This document shows, piece after piece, positions 27,586 through 35,053 of a DNA stretch of 35,053 bases. Positions within the stretch are counted from its first letter, which is position 1, and each line of letters starts with the position of its first letter. The position numbers and the translations under genes were made by a program. The notes below the pieces were generated by a model. That model was given only the letters and a program-made list of their open reading frames with translations. It did no database searches and had not been told where the DNA came from. Origin of the DNA: Alysiella crassa DSM 2578 (GTDB taxonomy: Bacteria > Pseudomonadota > Gammaproteobacteria > Burkholderiales > Neisseriaceae); NCBI RefSeq assembly GCF_000745955.1, contig NZ_JQKH01000020.1, forward strand, positions 1 through 35,053, read 5' to 3'.

Positions 27586-28593
27586 TCAAATATGCGCGGT
27601 AAACGCATCACTGTAAAACGCGTTTTCAGGCAGCCCCGCTTGCGCCACAAACGCTACTTTGCTATCACGCACCATATCGGGCGAACCGCAAGCATATACT
27701 TCATGCCCCGACAAATCGGCATAATCGCGCAATACAGATTCGGTAACATAACCTGTTGCGCCTGTCCACGCGTCATCGGGGCGCGACAAAACGGGCGTGT
27801 ATTGCGTGTTGGGCAATTGGGCGAGCAATTCGCGCAACGCGTTTTCATCGTACAAACCATCAGCAAAACGCGTGCCATGATAAACGTGAACGCGGCGCGT
27901 GGGCTGGGTTTGCGCCAGTTGCGCCAAAATGGATTTAATGGGCGCGAAACCTGTACCTGTTGCCAATAAAATTAAGGGTTTGTCTGCCGTGTCTTCATTT
28001 AAATAAAATGAACCCAAGGGCCCCCGCAAACGGATAATCGCACCACTTTTCAGGCTGCCTGAAAACAATTGGGGTGAAAACAAGCCGCCTACGTGGTGGC
28101 GCACATGAAATTCTAATGTGCCTGTTTGATTGGGCGCGTTGGCGATGGAATAGCTGCGGCTGCCGTCTTTGAGCAAAATTTCCATGTATTGTCCTGCGTA
28201 AAATTGGAAAGGCGGGGCTTTGGGCAGGGCTACGGTTAAAATCGCCACATCGCCGCGAATGTCCACGCCAGCCACGCGTGCAGGTAGGGTGCGAATGGCG
28301 ATGGCTTTTGCGCCTGCGTAGGAGGGCATGTCCACCGTTACATCGCCGTCTGCTTGCGAGCAGCACAGTAAAATCGTGCCAGCCGCGATTTCGTCTGCGC
28401 TTAACACATAATCATCGTATTCGCCGCTTTGCTGAATCTTGCCTGAAACCAGTTTGGCGGCGCAACTGCCACACACGCCGCTTTGACAAGAATGGGGTAA
28501 ATTAATGCCGTTGCGAATGGCGGCGGATAAGATGGTTTCGTTTGGCTGGGCGGTGAATTGGGTTTGGCTGGGGGATACGGTAATTTGGGACAT
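27586..28593 (-). CDS. Ferredoxin-NAD(P)H reductase-like flavoprotein (2Fe-2S + FNR)
   Basis: This 335-residue electron-transfer protein has an N-terminal plant-type [2Fe-2S] domain (Cys36, Cys41, Cys44, Cys77), then an FAD-binding FNR barrel (RSYSIANAP) and an NAD-binding lobe (LLATGTGFAPIKSIL, YACGSPDMV). The architecture is that of CDP-6-deoxy-glucoseen reductase-like (AscD-type) and oxygenase reductase proteins. Neisserial homologues are often annotated as glucoseen reductases, but no sugar pathway is nearby, so the partner is unknown. An in-frame DUS encodes SGSLKSG in the FAD domain. Confidence 0.88.
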   Translation of the reverse strand: MSQITVSPSQTQFTAQPNETILSAAIRNGINLPHSCQSGVCGSCAAKLVSGKIQQSGEYDDYVLSADEIAAGTILLCCSQADGDVTVDMPSYAGAKAIAIRTLPARVAGVDIRGDVAILTVALPKAPPFQFYAGQYMEILLKDGSRSYSIANAPNQTGTLEFHVRHHVGGLFSPQLFSGSLKSGAIIRLRGPLGSFYLNEDTADKPLILLATGTGFAPIKSILAQLAQTQPTRRVHVYHGTRFADGLYDENALRELLAQLPNTQYTPVLSRPDDAWTGATGYVTESVLRDYADLSGHEVYACGSPDMVRDSKVAFVAQAGLPENAFYSDAFTAHI

Positions 28594-28723
28594 GATTGTG
28601 TGTTCTCAATAAAATTTGGCGAATTTTAACAAATTTCAGGCTACCTGAAACGCTTGAATTTGGTCATGATTGCCATCAAATTCAATTTATATTCATAAAA
28701 ATTCATACCAGAGAGTGATTTAC

Positions 28724-29221
28724 ATGACGATTTTCTTGATGATTGTGGCAATTGTTTGTTTATTAATTGGCATGGCTGGCACGGTTTATCCAGTCATTCC
28801 TGCTTTACCTGTGATGTTTGGTGGGGCGTGGTTGTTGGCGTATGCGGGTGATTATGGCGTGATGGCTTCAGGCAGCCTGATTACTTTGGGTGTGGTGGCG
28901 GCGTTTGGTTTTGCGATGGATTTTGTGGCGAGTTTGCTGGGTGCAAAATACACGGGTGCGAGTAAACAGGCTTTGTGGGGCACATTGATTGGCGGCGTGG
29001 TGGGGGCGTTTTTTGGGATAATTGGCTTGATTTTTGCGCCATTGATTGGCGCGGCGGTGGGCGAATTTATCGCTAAACGCGATTTATTGACTGCCAGCAA
29101 AGTGGGTTTGGGTACATTTATCGGTTTTATTATTGGCACGGTGGCGAAGATAGGCGCGGCTTTGGCGATGGTGTTGATTATTTTGTGGCAATATGCGGTT
29201 TATTGGTTTCAGGCTGCCTGA
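28724..29221 (+). CDS. DUF456 small membrane protein
   Basis: This 165-residue, very hydrophobic and Gly-rich protein has about five membrane helices and the DUF456 pattern IGMAGTVYPVIPALPVMFGG and GTLIGGVVGAFFGIIGLI. Function is unknown. The start at 28724 is supported by GAGAG upstream and the hydrophobic onset; the longer frame from 28670 is not supported. The last four codons and the stop (FQAA-stop) are supplied by a DUS, and another DUS lies in frame (ASGSLITLG). Confidence 0.85.
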   Translation: MTIFLMIVAIVCLLIGMAGTVYPVIPALPVMFGGAWLLAYAGDYGVMASGSLITLGVVAAFGFAMDFVASLLGAKYTGASKQALWGTLIGGVVGAFFGIIGLIFAPLIGAAVGEFIAKRDLLTASKVGLGTFIGFIIGTVAKIGAALAMVLIILWQYAVYWFQAA

Positions 29222-29264
29222 AAAATCGTTATAATTCGCCCAATTTGATGAAATGGAGCAAAAA

Positions 29265-29921
29265 ATGGATTACAAACAAGCGCGTTTTAATATGGTAGAA
29301 CAACAAGTTCGCCCATGGGACGTTTTGGATTTTGACGTATTGGACGCGCTGGAAGCGATTCCACGCGAAGAATTTGTTACCCCTGAACAACGTGGCTACG
29401 CTTACGCCGATGTGCCACTGAAATTATTGAACGGCAGCTATATGCTGGAGCCAAAAATTGTGGCGCGACTGGCGCAAGGTTTAAAATTGAAAAAAACCGA
29501 TAAAGTGTTGGAAGTGGGGACGGGGTCGGGCTATGCCACTGCGGTGCTTGCCATGCTTGCTAACCACATTTTGACTTTAGATACAGACACACAGCAACAA
29601 CAATTTGCCCATATTGTATTGAATCGCTTGAATTTTCTGAACATTAGCTACCAAGTTGGCGATGGCTTGCAATTGGAAACCGATGAAGTGTTTGATGCGA
29701 TTTACATTGGTGGCAGCCTGCCGATTGTGCCAGAATATTTATTGTCCAAACTCAATCCAAATGGTGGGCGCATGGTGGTCATTGTTGGCAACGCGCCTGT
29801 GCAACGCGCTTTGCAAATCACACGCAATGGCGACAATTACAGCGAAAAAGTCTTGTTTGACACACTGGTAACAGGTTTACACGCCAAAACTGCGCCGAAA
29901 GCAAAAGGTTTTGTTTTTTAA
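29265..29921 (+). CDS. Pcm-like protein-L-isoaspartate O-methyltransferase family protein
   Basis: This 218-residue SAM-dependent methyltransferase has motif I VLEVGTGSGYATAVLA, the following acidic LDTD, and PCMT-like N-terminal MVEQQVRPWDVLD and FVTPEQRGYAYADVPL. Neisserial members are annotated as isoaspartate methyltransferase, but the family also includes proteins of uncertain substrate. The start is 29265 rather than 29253 because GGAG lies 10 bases before it. A TATAAT at 29230-29235 may be its -10. The rhodanese gene follows after 78 bp on the same strand. Confidence 0.88.
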   Translation: MDYKQARFNMVEQQVRPWDVLDFDVLDALEAIPREEFVTPEQRGYAYADVPLKLLNGSYMLEPKIVARLAQGLKLKKTDKVLEVGTGSGYATAVLAMLANHILTLDTDTQQQQFAHIVLNRLNFLNISYQVGDGLQLETDEVFDAIYIGGSLPIVPEYLLSKLNPNGGRMVVIVGNAPVQRALQITRNGDNYSEKVLFDTLVTGLHAKTAPKAKGFVF

Positions 29922-29999
29922 TGGATTAAATGAATGGATTGGGCGGATGAACATCTGCCCTTTTTTTCACACTTTATATGTTATGGAAAGCCTATTTTT

Positions 30000-30320
30000 A
30001 TGATAACCCAATTATCGGTAAACCAATTAGCTGATTTTATTCATGAAAATCCCCAAACCATTTTATTAGACGTGCGCGAAGATTCTGAAGTAGAAATTTG
30101 CCAGCTTTCAGGCAGCCTGCACATTCCCATGAATTTAATTCCCTTGCACCACAATGATTTACCTGATGATGTGCCGATTGTGGTGTATTGTCATCACGGC
30201 ATACGCAGCTTGAATGTGGCGCGGTATTTGGCACATTTGGGTTTTGACGATGTGTACAATTTGAGTGGTGGCATTGACGCGTATGCCATTGAAGTAGATG
30301 GTGAAATGGCGCGGTATTAA
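30000..30320 (+). CDS. Rhodanese-like single-domain protein
   Basis: This 106-residue rhodanese has ILLDVRE near the N-terminus, the active loop YCHHGIRS with nucleophile Cys64, and LSGGIDAY at the end, consistent with a GlpE-like sulfurtransferase. An in-frame DUS supplies LSGSLHIP. The SD GGAAAG is about 8 bases before ATG 30000. The stop codon abuts a Correia-like element, whose first base is the next one. Confidence 0.9.
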   Translation: MITQLSVNQLADFIHENPQTILLDVREDSEVEICQLSGSLHIPMNLIPLHHNDLPDDVPIVVYCHHGIRSLNVARYLAHLGFDDVYNLSGGIDAYAIEVDGEMARY

Positions 30321-30417
30321 TATAGTGAATTCAATTTAAACCAGTACAGTGTTACCAGCTCCCTTATGTATGCGGTGTACACGGCGGTCGCTGTCGATTT
30401 AAATTGAATCCACTATA
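30321..30417. mobile_element. Correia-like element (CREE/NEMIS)
   Basis: The 97-bp element has termini TATAGTGAATTCAATTTAAA (30321-30340) and TTTAAATTGAATCCACTATA (30398-30417), inverted repeats with one mismatch in 20. It is followed inside by CCAGTAC and TGCGGTG, the order remembered for neisserial Correia elements (TATAGTGGATTAAATTTAAA ends, TA target). The size fits the short internally reduced class. It starts at the rhodanese stop codon. Known elements can carry promoters and IHF or RNase III sites; these cannot be verified here. Confidence 0.85.
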
Positions 30418-30460
30418 TTTAAGGCAGCCTGAAAAAAGTGTTCAGGCTGCCTATCGTTGT

Positions 30461-31795
30461 TTATTTATTTTTATAAATCATACCCTTAATCCAAATCGCC
30501 GACCCCACCACAAACACAGGAATCGCCAACACCGTCAGCACCGTCTGGAATTGCCAGCCCCAATTCAAAAACCACGCCCCCACAAACGCACTCGCAAACG
30601 CGCCAATGCGCCCAATGCCGTGCATCCAGCCATTGCCCGTTGCCCGCGCTGGCAAGGGGAAAAACATACTGGAGAGCGCGTTCATGCCCGTGCCACCGCC
30701 ATTGAGTGATGTCCCCAGCGCAAACGCCAGCACGCACATCAAACCATAATTGCCGCCCACATCACTCAACGCCACCAACACCGCCGCACCCAGAACATAC
30801 CAAATCGCCAAAGTTCTGTCTGTGTGGAATCTGTCCATCAGCCAGCCCACCGCCACCGAGCCGAGCGGGCCACCCAGTTGAAACATCGCCGTGATAATGC
30901 TTGCCTGTGCAGGGGTCATGCCGCTTTCCGTAATCATCGTTGGCATCCAGCTACCCAGCAAATACACCAAAAATAAATGCGAGAAATATGCCAACCACAA
31001 CAGCAAAGTCCCTGTTCTATAATGCGTATTTAAAATGGTTTGCACAGGTGTTTGTGTTGCAGCCGTTTCATTCAATAATGTATTTTCAGGCAGCCTGAAA
31101 ACCGATGCTTCCGTTGTAGAATGGGGAACGCATTTTTCCACTAATTGACGAATTTTTTCCTTATCCCCTTGTTTGTGAACCAAAAAACCTATGCTTTCAG
31201 GCAGCCACACAAACATCACCGCCGCCAAAATCAACGGCACAATCCCACCCAACACAAACACACTTTGCCAACCATATTGCGGAATCAACCACGCCGCCAA
31301 AAAACCACCGCCAGCCGCGCCCACCGTAAACCCTGCAAACACCACCGTAATTAAAAACGCCCGTTTACGCGCAGGTGCAAATTCCGTTACCAAAGTCGCC
31401 GCATTGGGCATAATGCCGCCCATCGCGCAGCCCGCGATAAAACGGTAAATCACCAATTCCGTAACCGAATGTGCTTGCGCCACCAATAAAGTAAACAAAC
31501 CAAAACACAAAACATTGCCAATCAATATCTTACGCCGCCCAAATTTGTCCGCCAACACTCCCGTAATCATCGCGCCCACCGCCAAGCCCGCCAACGCCGC
31601 ACTCAACACAGGCGCAAGCGCATTATTGCTCAACTGCCACGCCGATTTCAGCGAAGGCGCAACAAAGCCCATAATCGCCACATCAAAACCATCTGCCACC
31701 ACAATCAAAAAACACAGCAAAATCACCAGTTTTTGATAGGGGCTAATGGGGTTTTTGTCTAATAATTCGCGGACATTGATTTCGTGATTTGTCAT
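30461..31795 (-). CDS. MFS transporter, aromatic acid:H+ symporter (AAHS)-like
   Basis: This 444-residue protein has 12 predicted helices. The AAHS markers are DGFDVAIMGFVAPSL in helix 1, GVLADKFGRRKILIG in loop 2-3, and RFIAGCAMGGIMPNAATLVTEFAPARKR in helix 4-5, as in PcaK, BenK and MhpT. The central loop contains an in-frame DUS (FRLPENTLL) and a second DUS half encodes part of WLPESIG. The substrate is probably a small aromatic acid, but no catabolic genes are nearby. Start is uncertain: 31795 has a weak GAG; 31807 is an equal alternative. The two DUS at 30422 and 30440 form a downstream hairpin. Confidence 0.88.
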   Translation of the reverse strand: MTNHEINVRELLDKNPISPYQKLVILLCFLIVVADGFDVAIMGFVAPSLKSAWQLSNNALAPVLSAALAGLAVGAMITGVLADKFGRRKILIGNVLCFGLFTLLVAQAHSVTELVIYRFIAGCAMGGIMPNAATLVTEFAPARKRAFLITVVFAGFTVGAAGGGFLAAWLIPQYGWQSVFVLGGIVPLILAAVMFVWLPESIGFLVHKQGDKEKIRQLVEKCVPHSTTEASVFRLPENTLLNETAATQTPVQTILNTHYRTGTLLLWLAYFSHLFLVYLLGSWMPTMITESGMTPAQASIITAMFQLGGPLGSVAVGWLMDRFHTDRTLAIWYVLGAAVLVALSDVGGNYGLMCVLAFALGTSLNGGGTGMNALSSMFFPLPARATGNGWMHGIGRIGAFASAFVGAWFLNWGWQFQTVLTVLAIPVFVVGSAIWIKGMIYKNK

Positions 31796-32018
31796 AACTG
31801 AACTCATTTCATGGATTAAAACGGGTTTCAGGCAGCCTGAAACAAAAACAGCGCAAGATTGTAACAAGTTTTGTTTAACTCATTACGCATTTGCGCTTTA
31901 AATTTTACTATTTTATGGATAATTTAAATCATATTTTGAATAAAAATTTCTCAAAATGAAATAAAATTAAAATAATCAAGCAAAAAATAGACCATTCAGG
32001 AATTTAAGATTTAAATTT

Positions 32019-32960
32019 TTAGGCAGCCTGCAATACCACGTCAATAATTTCCATTGCGCCATCGTCTGCCAATTTTTTCGCCACTGCGCGACCCAAAGCG
32101 TCCGCGTACACCGCAGGGGCTTGCGCTTCCGCTTTCAGCAAAACCGAGCCATCAGGGTGTGCCACCAAACCTTGCAAAGTCAGCAAACCCGCTTCGTCCG
32201 CCGTACAATACGCCGCCAATGGCACTTGGCAACTGCCACCTAAAGCCCGCGCCAACGCCCGTTCCGCCGTAACGCAGGCTGCCGTTTTGGCGTGATTCAA
32301 TGGCAACAAAGTTTCCACCAAATCCACACGATGTGCCGCAATTTCAATGCCCAACGCGCCTTGCCCAGCCGCAGGCAGACTGTCCACAGGCGACAATACG
32401 CCGCGAATTCTGTCATGCAATTCAAGGCGTTCCAGCCCCGCCGCCGCCAAAATAATCGCGTCATAATCGCCATTGTCCAGTTTTGCCAAACGCGTTTGCA
32501 GGTTGCCGCGCAAAGGTTTCACAGTTAAATGGGGAAAACGGGCGCGTAACTGCGCTTCGCGGCGCAAACTGGACGTGCCGACCACCGCCCCTTTGGGTAA
32601 AGCCGCCAAATTTTCATAATGATTGGATACAAAAGCGTCAAATGGATTGGCGCGTTCGCCGATTGCCACCAGCGCGAAACCTTCGGGCAACACCATCGGC
32701 ACATCTTTGATGGAATGCACCGCTAAATCTGCCCGACCATCGGCAAGCGCGGCTTCCAATTCTTTGACAAATAAGCCTTTTCCGCCGATTTTGGACAGGG
32801 TTTTGTCTAAAATTTGGTCGCCCTGTGTGGTCATGCCCAAAATATTGATTTGGCAGTCGGGGTACAAAGTTTGCAATTGCGCCTGAATATGGCGTGCTTG
32901 CCACATCGCCAACGCGCTTTCACGGCTGGCAATGACAAGTGATTTAGGTTGAGCGTTCAT
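32019..32960 (-). CDS. hemC: Porphobilinogen deaminase (hydroxymethylbilane synthase)
   Basis: HemC polymerises four porphobilinogens in haem synthesis. The 313-residue protein has [12 protein letters not shown], the active-site Asp86 in [31 protein letters not shown] and the dipyrromethane-anchoring Cys244 in [11 protein letters not shown]. The last residues VLQAA and stop lie in a degenerate DUS. Upstream is repeat copy 6; downstream a 150-bp AT-rich gap reaches the MFS gene. hemD is not adjacent in this window. Confidence 0.97.
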   Translation of the reverse strand: MNAQPKSLVIASRESALAMWQARHIQAQLQTLYPDCQINILGMTTQGDQILDKTLSKIGGKGLFVKELEAALADGRADLAVHSIKDVPMVLPEGFALVAIGERANPFDAFVSNHYENLAALPKGAVVGTSSLRREAQLRARFPHLTVKPLRGNLQTRLAKLDNGDYDAIILAAAGLERLELHDRIRGVLSPVDSLPAAGQGALGIEIAAHRVDLVETLLPLNHAKTAACVTAERALARALGGSCQVPLAAYCTADEAGLLTLQGLVAHPDGSVLLKAEAQAPAVYADALGRAVAKKLADDGAMEIIDVVLQAA

Positions 32961-32991
32961 ATTTTTTTCTTTGGATAATCAATGGATTGAT

Positions 32992-33110
32992 TTTTCAGGC
33001 TGCCTAAAAATGTAGGGTGCGTATCATGCACCGAATTTCACAAAACCATGATTTTGGTGCGTGGTGTGCACCCTACATAAGGCTGATTTGTGCTTTCAGG
33101 CAGACTGAAA
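32992..33110. repeat. Composite palindromic repeat, copy 6
   Basis: Flanked by DUS halves (32995 and a degenerate CAGGCAGACTGAAA at 33097). The core at 33012-33076 pairs GTAGGGTGCGTATCATGCAC with GTGCGTGGTGTGCACCCTAC. The outer TACACGACA arms are missing. Confidence 0.8.
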
Positions 33111-33114
33111 AAGA

Positions 33115-33870
33115 TTAATGCGACATAATTTGACTTAAAAATTGTTTCGCGCGTTCAGTTTTGGGATTTTCAAAAAATTCGTCTGGGTCGCGGTCTTCCA
33201 AAATTTGCCCGTGGTCTACGAAAATAATGCGGTCAGCCACTTCACGCGCAAAGCCCATTTCGTGTGTTACACACATCATGGTCATGCCCGATTGTGCCAA
33301 ATCTTTCATCACTTTCAGCACTTCGCCCACCATTTCGGGGTCAAGCGCGGAAGTGGGTTCATCAAACAACATCACACGCGGCTGCATTGCCAAACCACGC
33401 GCAATCGCCACACGCTGCTGTTGTCCACCCGATAATTGGGTGGGCAGCGCGTCTTTTTTGTGCGCCAAACCGACTTTTTCCAGCAATTCAGTTGCCAATT
33501 TTTCCGCATCTGCCTTGTTCATGCCTTTCACTTGAATGGGCGAGAGCGTGATGTTGTCCAACACGCTCAAATGCGGATACAAATTAAAATGTTGGAACAC
33601 AAAGCCCACTTCGGTGCGGATTTTGTTCAAATCGGTTTTGGGGTCGGCAACGTTCACGCCGTCCACCCAAATTTCGCCCGACTGTATGCTTTCCAGTTGG
33701 TTTACCGTGCGAATCAGCGTGGATTTGCCCGAACCCGAAGGCCCGCACACCACCACTACTTCGCCTTGTTTGATGTCCAAATTCACGCCATTGATAACGT
33801 GTAAATCTTTGAAATGTTTGTGAACATTTTTAAAGCTCACCATGATTTTATTGGGGTTGGTTATGGTCAT
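33115..33870 (-). CDS. glnQ: Polar amino acid ABC transporter ATP-binding protein (GlnQ-like)
   Basis: This 251-residue ATPase has Walker [11 protein letters not shown]-loop [50 protein letters not shown] and the [16 protein letters not shown] block that marks the glutamine/polar amino acid importers. It ends the operon on this strand; no permease or binding protein is in the window. The start at 33870 (MTITNPNKI) overlaps the mntA 3' end by 23 bp; ATG at 33843 ([11 protein letters not shown]), which does not overlap, is a reasonable alternative. Neither has a strong SD. Confidence 0.92.
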   Translation of the reverse strand: MTITNPNKIMVSFKNVHKHFKDLHVINGVNLDIKQGEVVVVCGPSGSGKSTLIRTVNQLESIQSGEIWVDGVNVADPKTDLNKIRTEVGFVFQHFNLYPHLSVLDNITLSPIQVKGMNKADAEKLATELLEKVGLAHKKDALPTQLSGGQQQRVAIARGLAMQPRVMLFDEPTSALDPEMVGEVLKVMKDLAQSGMTMMCVTHEMGFAREVADRIIFVDHGQILEDRDPDEFFENPKTERAKQFLSQIMSH

Positions 33871-34186
33871 TTTTTGCTTTCGTTTTTTCTTGTAAAATCA
33901 AATGGTTTTCTCGAATGATTTGCTGAAAACCATCATCAATCTGATTCCAGTCCACCAAATCCACTTTAAATGGCAAATCACTTTCGGAAAAATCATCTGC
34001 CAAATCAGCATGTTCGGCTAAATTCAAAGGGACATCGCCCAAAATTGCCAAATCCAAATCTGAATACGGTTTCACATTGCCATGCACACGAGAACCAAAC
34101 GCCCAAACCACGCGTTGTGGAATGTGTTTTTGCAAAATGTGTTCAACAATATTTTTTTCTGATTCAGATAAATGCAATTTTTTCAT
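33848..34186 (-). CDS. mntA: MntA-like nucleotidyltransferase antitoxin
   Basis: This is a 112-residue minimal nucleotidyltransferase. It has the exact GSX10DXD motif: Gly31-Ser32, ten residues, Asp43-Leu44-Asp45, with a third acidic Asp76 in KVDLVDW. In characterised pairs this enzyme AMPylates the HepT toxin and silences it. Its ATG overlaps the hepT TGA by four bases (ATGA), so the two are translationally coupled. It in turn overlaps or abuts glnQ. Confidence 0.92.
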   Translation of the reverse strand: MKKLHLSESEKNIVEHILQKHIPQRVVWAFGSRVHGNVKPYSDLDLAILGDVPLNLAEHADLADDFSESDLPFKVDLVDWNQIDDGFQQIIRENHLILQEKTKAKNDHNQPQ

Positions 34187-34596
34187 GTTTTTCCCAATCG
34201 TGAAATCAGGCTGTTTTGTAAAAATTGAGCTTCTGCCAAAAAGTCTGGTATGCCTTGCACCACTGCCAAGGCGGTTTTTTCATCGTAAGTGTGGCTGGTG
34301 CGATTACGCATATCGCGGTATTGTTTCCATTTAGACCAATCATTGAGCAATAAATTTTGCTCATTGGCGGTGCGGATTAAATCTTGAAAGGGCATGGTGT
34401 CAAATTGGCTGGGATTGGCAGACGTGTATTCCAAATAGCGTTTCAAGATTTTATGGCTGATTTCATATGTAAATTCAAAGCGTTGAATTAGTCCATCGCG
34501 GATTTGCTCATCGGTCGTATCTTGTAGATAACGTGTGTAACCTTCGTGCAATCGTGAAATGGCATTGATTAAGGCTTGGATACTTAATGTATTCAT
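34183..34596 (-). CDS. hepT: HepT-like HEPN toxin (HI0074 / NT-substrate-binding family)
   Basis: This 137-residue all-alpha HEPN protein has RX4HXY in full: Arg97, His102 and Tyr104 (RNRTSHTY). Arg and His are the RNase catalytic pair; Tyr104 is the expected AMPylation site. FEFTYEISHKILKRYLEYT is typical of the HI0074 branch. Toxin-first gene order matches the known HepT/MntA systems. Its ATG at 34596 overlaps the stop of an upstream ribbon-helix-helix fragment by the same ATGA arrangement. Confidence 0.92.
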   Translation of the reverse strand: MNTLSIQALINAISRLHEGYTRYLQDTTDEQIRDGLIQRFEFTYEISHKILKRYLEYTSANPSQFDTMPFQDLIRTANEQNLLLNDWSKWKQYRDMRNRTSHTYDEKTALAVVQGIPDFLAEAQFLQNSLISRLGKT

Positions 34597-34748
34597 TTTT
34601 CTTTTTCTATCAAATAAATTGCTTGTTTTTGAATAAAATCTTGTATTAATTCGCGCAATAATTCTGCGCTACTGCGATTAGATTGTTTGGCTGCCTGAAA
34701 CAATCTTCTTAATTTCTTAATGGGATAACAATAATTGTTGGCGCACTT
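34593..34748 (-). pseudogene. Truncated ribbon-helix-helix-like fragment upstream of hepT
   Basis: The frame is open from 34748 to a TGA at 34593-34595 and has no ATG. Its last 40 residues resemble the helical half of a CopG/RHH antitoxin: LFQAAKQSNRSSAELLRE and LIQDFIQKQ. The first part overlaps the end of the NADAR gene in another frame, so the N-terminal strand has been lost or the fragment starts from a rare codon. The stop overlaps the hepT ATG as ATGA, as expected of a once-coupled gene. A DUS remnant falls inside (FQAAKQ). Confidence 0.4.
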
Positions 34749-35053
34749 TCATCAACGCAAAACCCAATAAATTCAAACCTTGCCATTTTAATGGGTTTTC
34801 CAAAAATGCACTGTCTTGCGCCAAACCAATGCCCCAAATTTTATCAACAGGGCTGGCTTCCACCAAAATGCGCTCGCCCGTGTTTAATAAAAAGGCTTTT
34901 AAATCTTCGTGTTGTGAAAATTTCGCCCAATTTGCCTGAAAGACAATGTCTTCACGATGTTGATACCAAATTTGCTCATCAAAATGGGCAATTTGCCGCC
35001 CCAAATCTTTGGCTTGTTTTGGGTGTTTGCTGGCAAGAATTTGCGCCAAAATC
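34717..35053 (-). CDS. NADAR family protein (YbiA-like), 5' end outside window
   Basis: The reading frame enters from beyond 35053 and ends at 34717; 111 residues are visible. The match to NADAR is good: KQAKDLGRQIAHFDEQIW, FSQHEDLKAFLLNTGERILVEASPVDKIWGIGLA and WQGLNLLGFALMKVRQQL. The EASPxDxIWGIG core with catalytic-type residues is intact. Family members hydrolyse N-glycosidic bonds, either in damaged riboflavin intermediates (YbiA) or in ADP-ribosylated guanine (DarT-associated NADAR). The apparent TTG start at 35049 is only an edge effect. Confidence 0.9.
   Translation of the reverse strand, partial: ILAQILASKHPKQAKDLGRQIAHFDEQIWYQHREDIVFQANWAKFSQHEDLKAFLLNTGERILVEASPVDKIWGIGLAQDSAFLENPLKWQGLNLLGFALMKVRQQLLLSH

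Overview
The window reads as a chromosomal segment of a Neisseriaceae bacterium close to Kingella, Simonsiella or Alysiella. The main reason is the density of the 12-base DNA uptake sequence (DUS): roughly sixty full or slightly degenerate copies of AGGCTGCCTGAA or AGGCAGCCTGAA were counted by eye. These match the dialects reported for Simonsiella and Kingella rather than the GCCGTCTGAA core of Neisseria proper. Gene content agrees: a NExo-type exonuclease III, a metal-independent-looking KdsA, lapAB, a PilS/PilR pair, a Correia-like element and an HMW1C-type N-glycosyltransferase. The species cannot be fixed from sequence alone.

Layout, left to right. 1-4200: tail of an unidentified gene, xth-like exonuclease, a zinc-finger protein coupled to queH, and a 638-residue cytoplasmic N-glycosyltransferase. 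4200-10100: a repeat-rich gap, purB, a Uma2-family nuclease-like gene, and pilR-pilS, the latter split by a frameshift at a six-G run. 10100-20000: parC, a membrane SH3-like protein, rsgA, fadD, rpoH, accD and pta. 20000-23700: two identical tRNA-Thr(UGU) genes, kdsA, a repeat copy carrying a nested insertion, and lapA-lapB. 23700-30450: ilvE, an orphan ABC ATPase, an ABM monooxygenase, coaBC, a small lipoprotein, a ferredoxin-type reductase, a DUF456 membrane protein, a Pcm-like methyltransferase, a rhodanese and a Correia-like element. 30450-35053: an AAHS-type MFS transporter, hemC, glnQ, a MntA/HepT toxin-antitoxin pair preceded by a decayed ribbon-helix-helix fragment, and a NADAR protein cut by the window end.

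Most genes are housekeeping (purine, fatty acid, CoA, haem, LPS core, translation, replication) in short transcription units. Accessory signal sits in three places: the orphan glycosyltransferase, the Uma2 gene and the NADAR/RHH/HepT/MntA cluster. The non-coding space is dominated by repeats: six copies of a composite palindromic element (DUS, TACACGACA, GTAGGGTGCG arms), two copies of a CCCTCTCC element, two small GC hairpins, one Correia-like element, one element with IS1106-like ends and one 181-bp MITE-like insertion. The insertion carries 8-bp target duplications, and a paralogous empty site exists inside the same window. Inverted DUS pairs serve as the apparent terminators of several genes.
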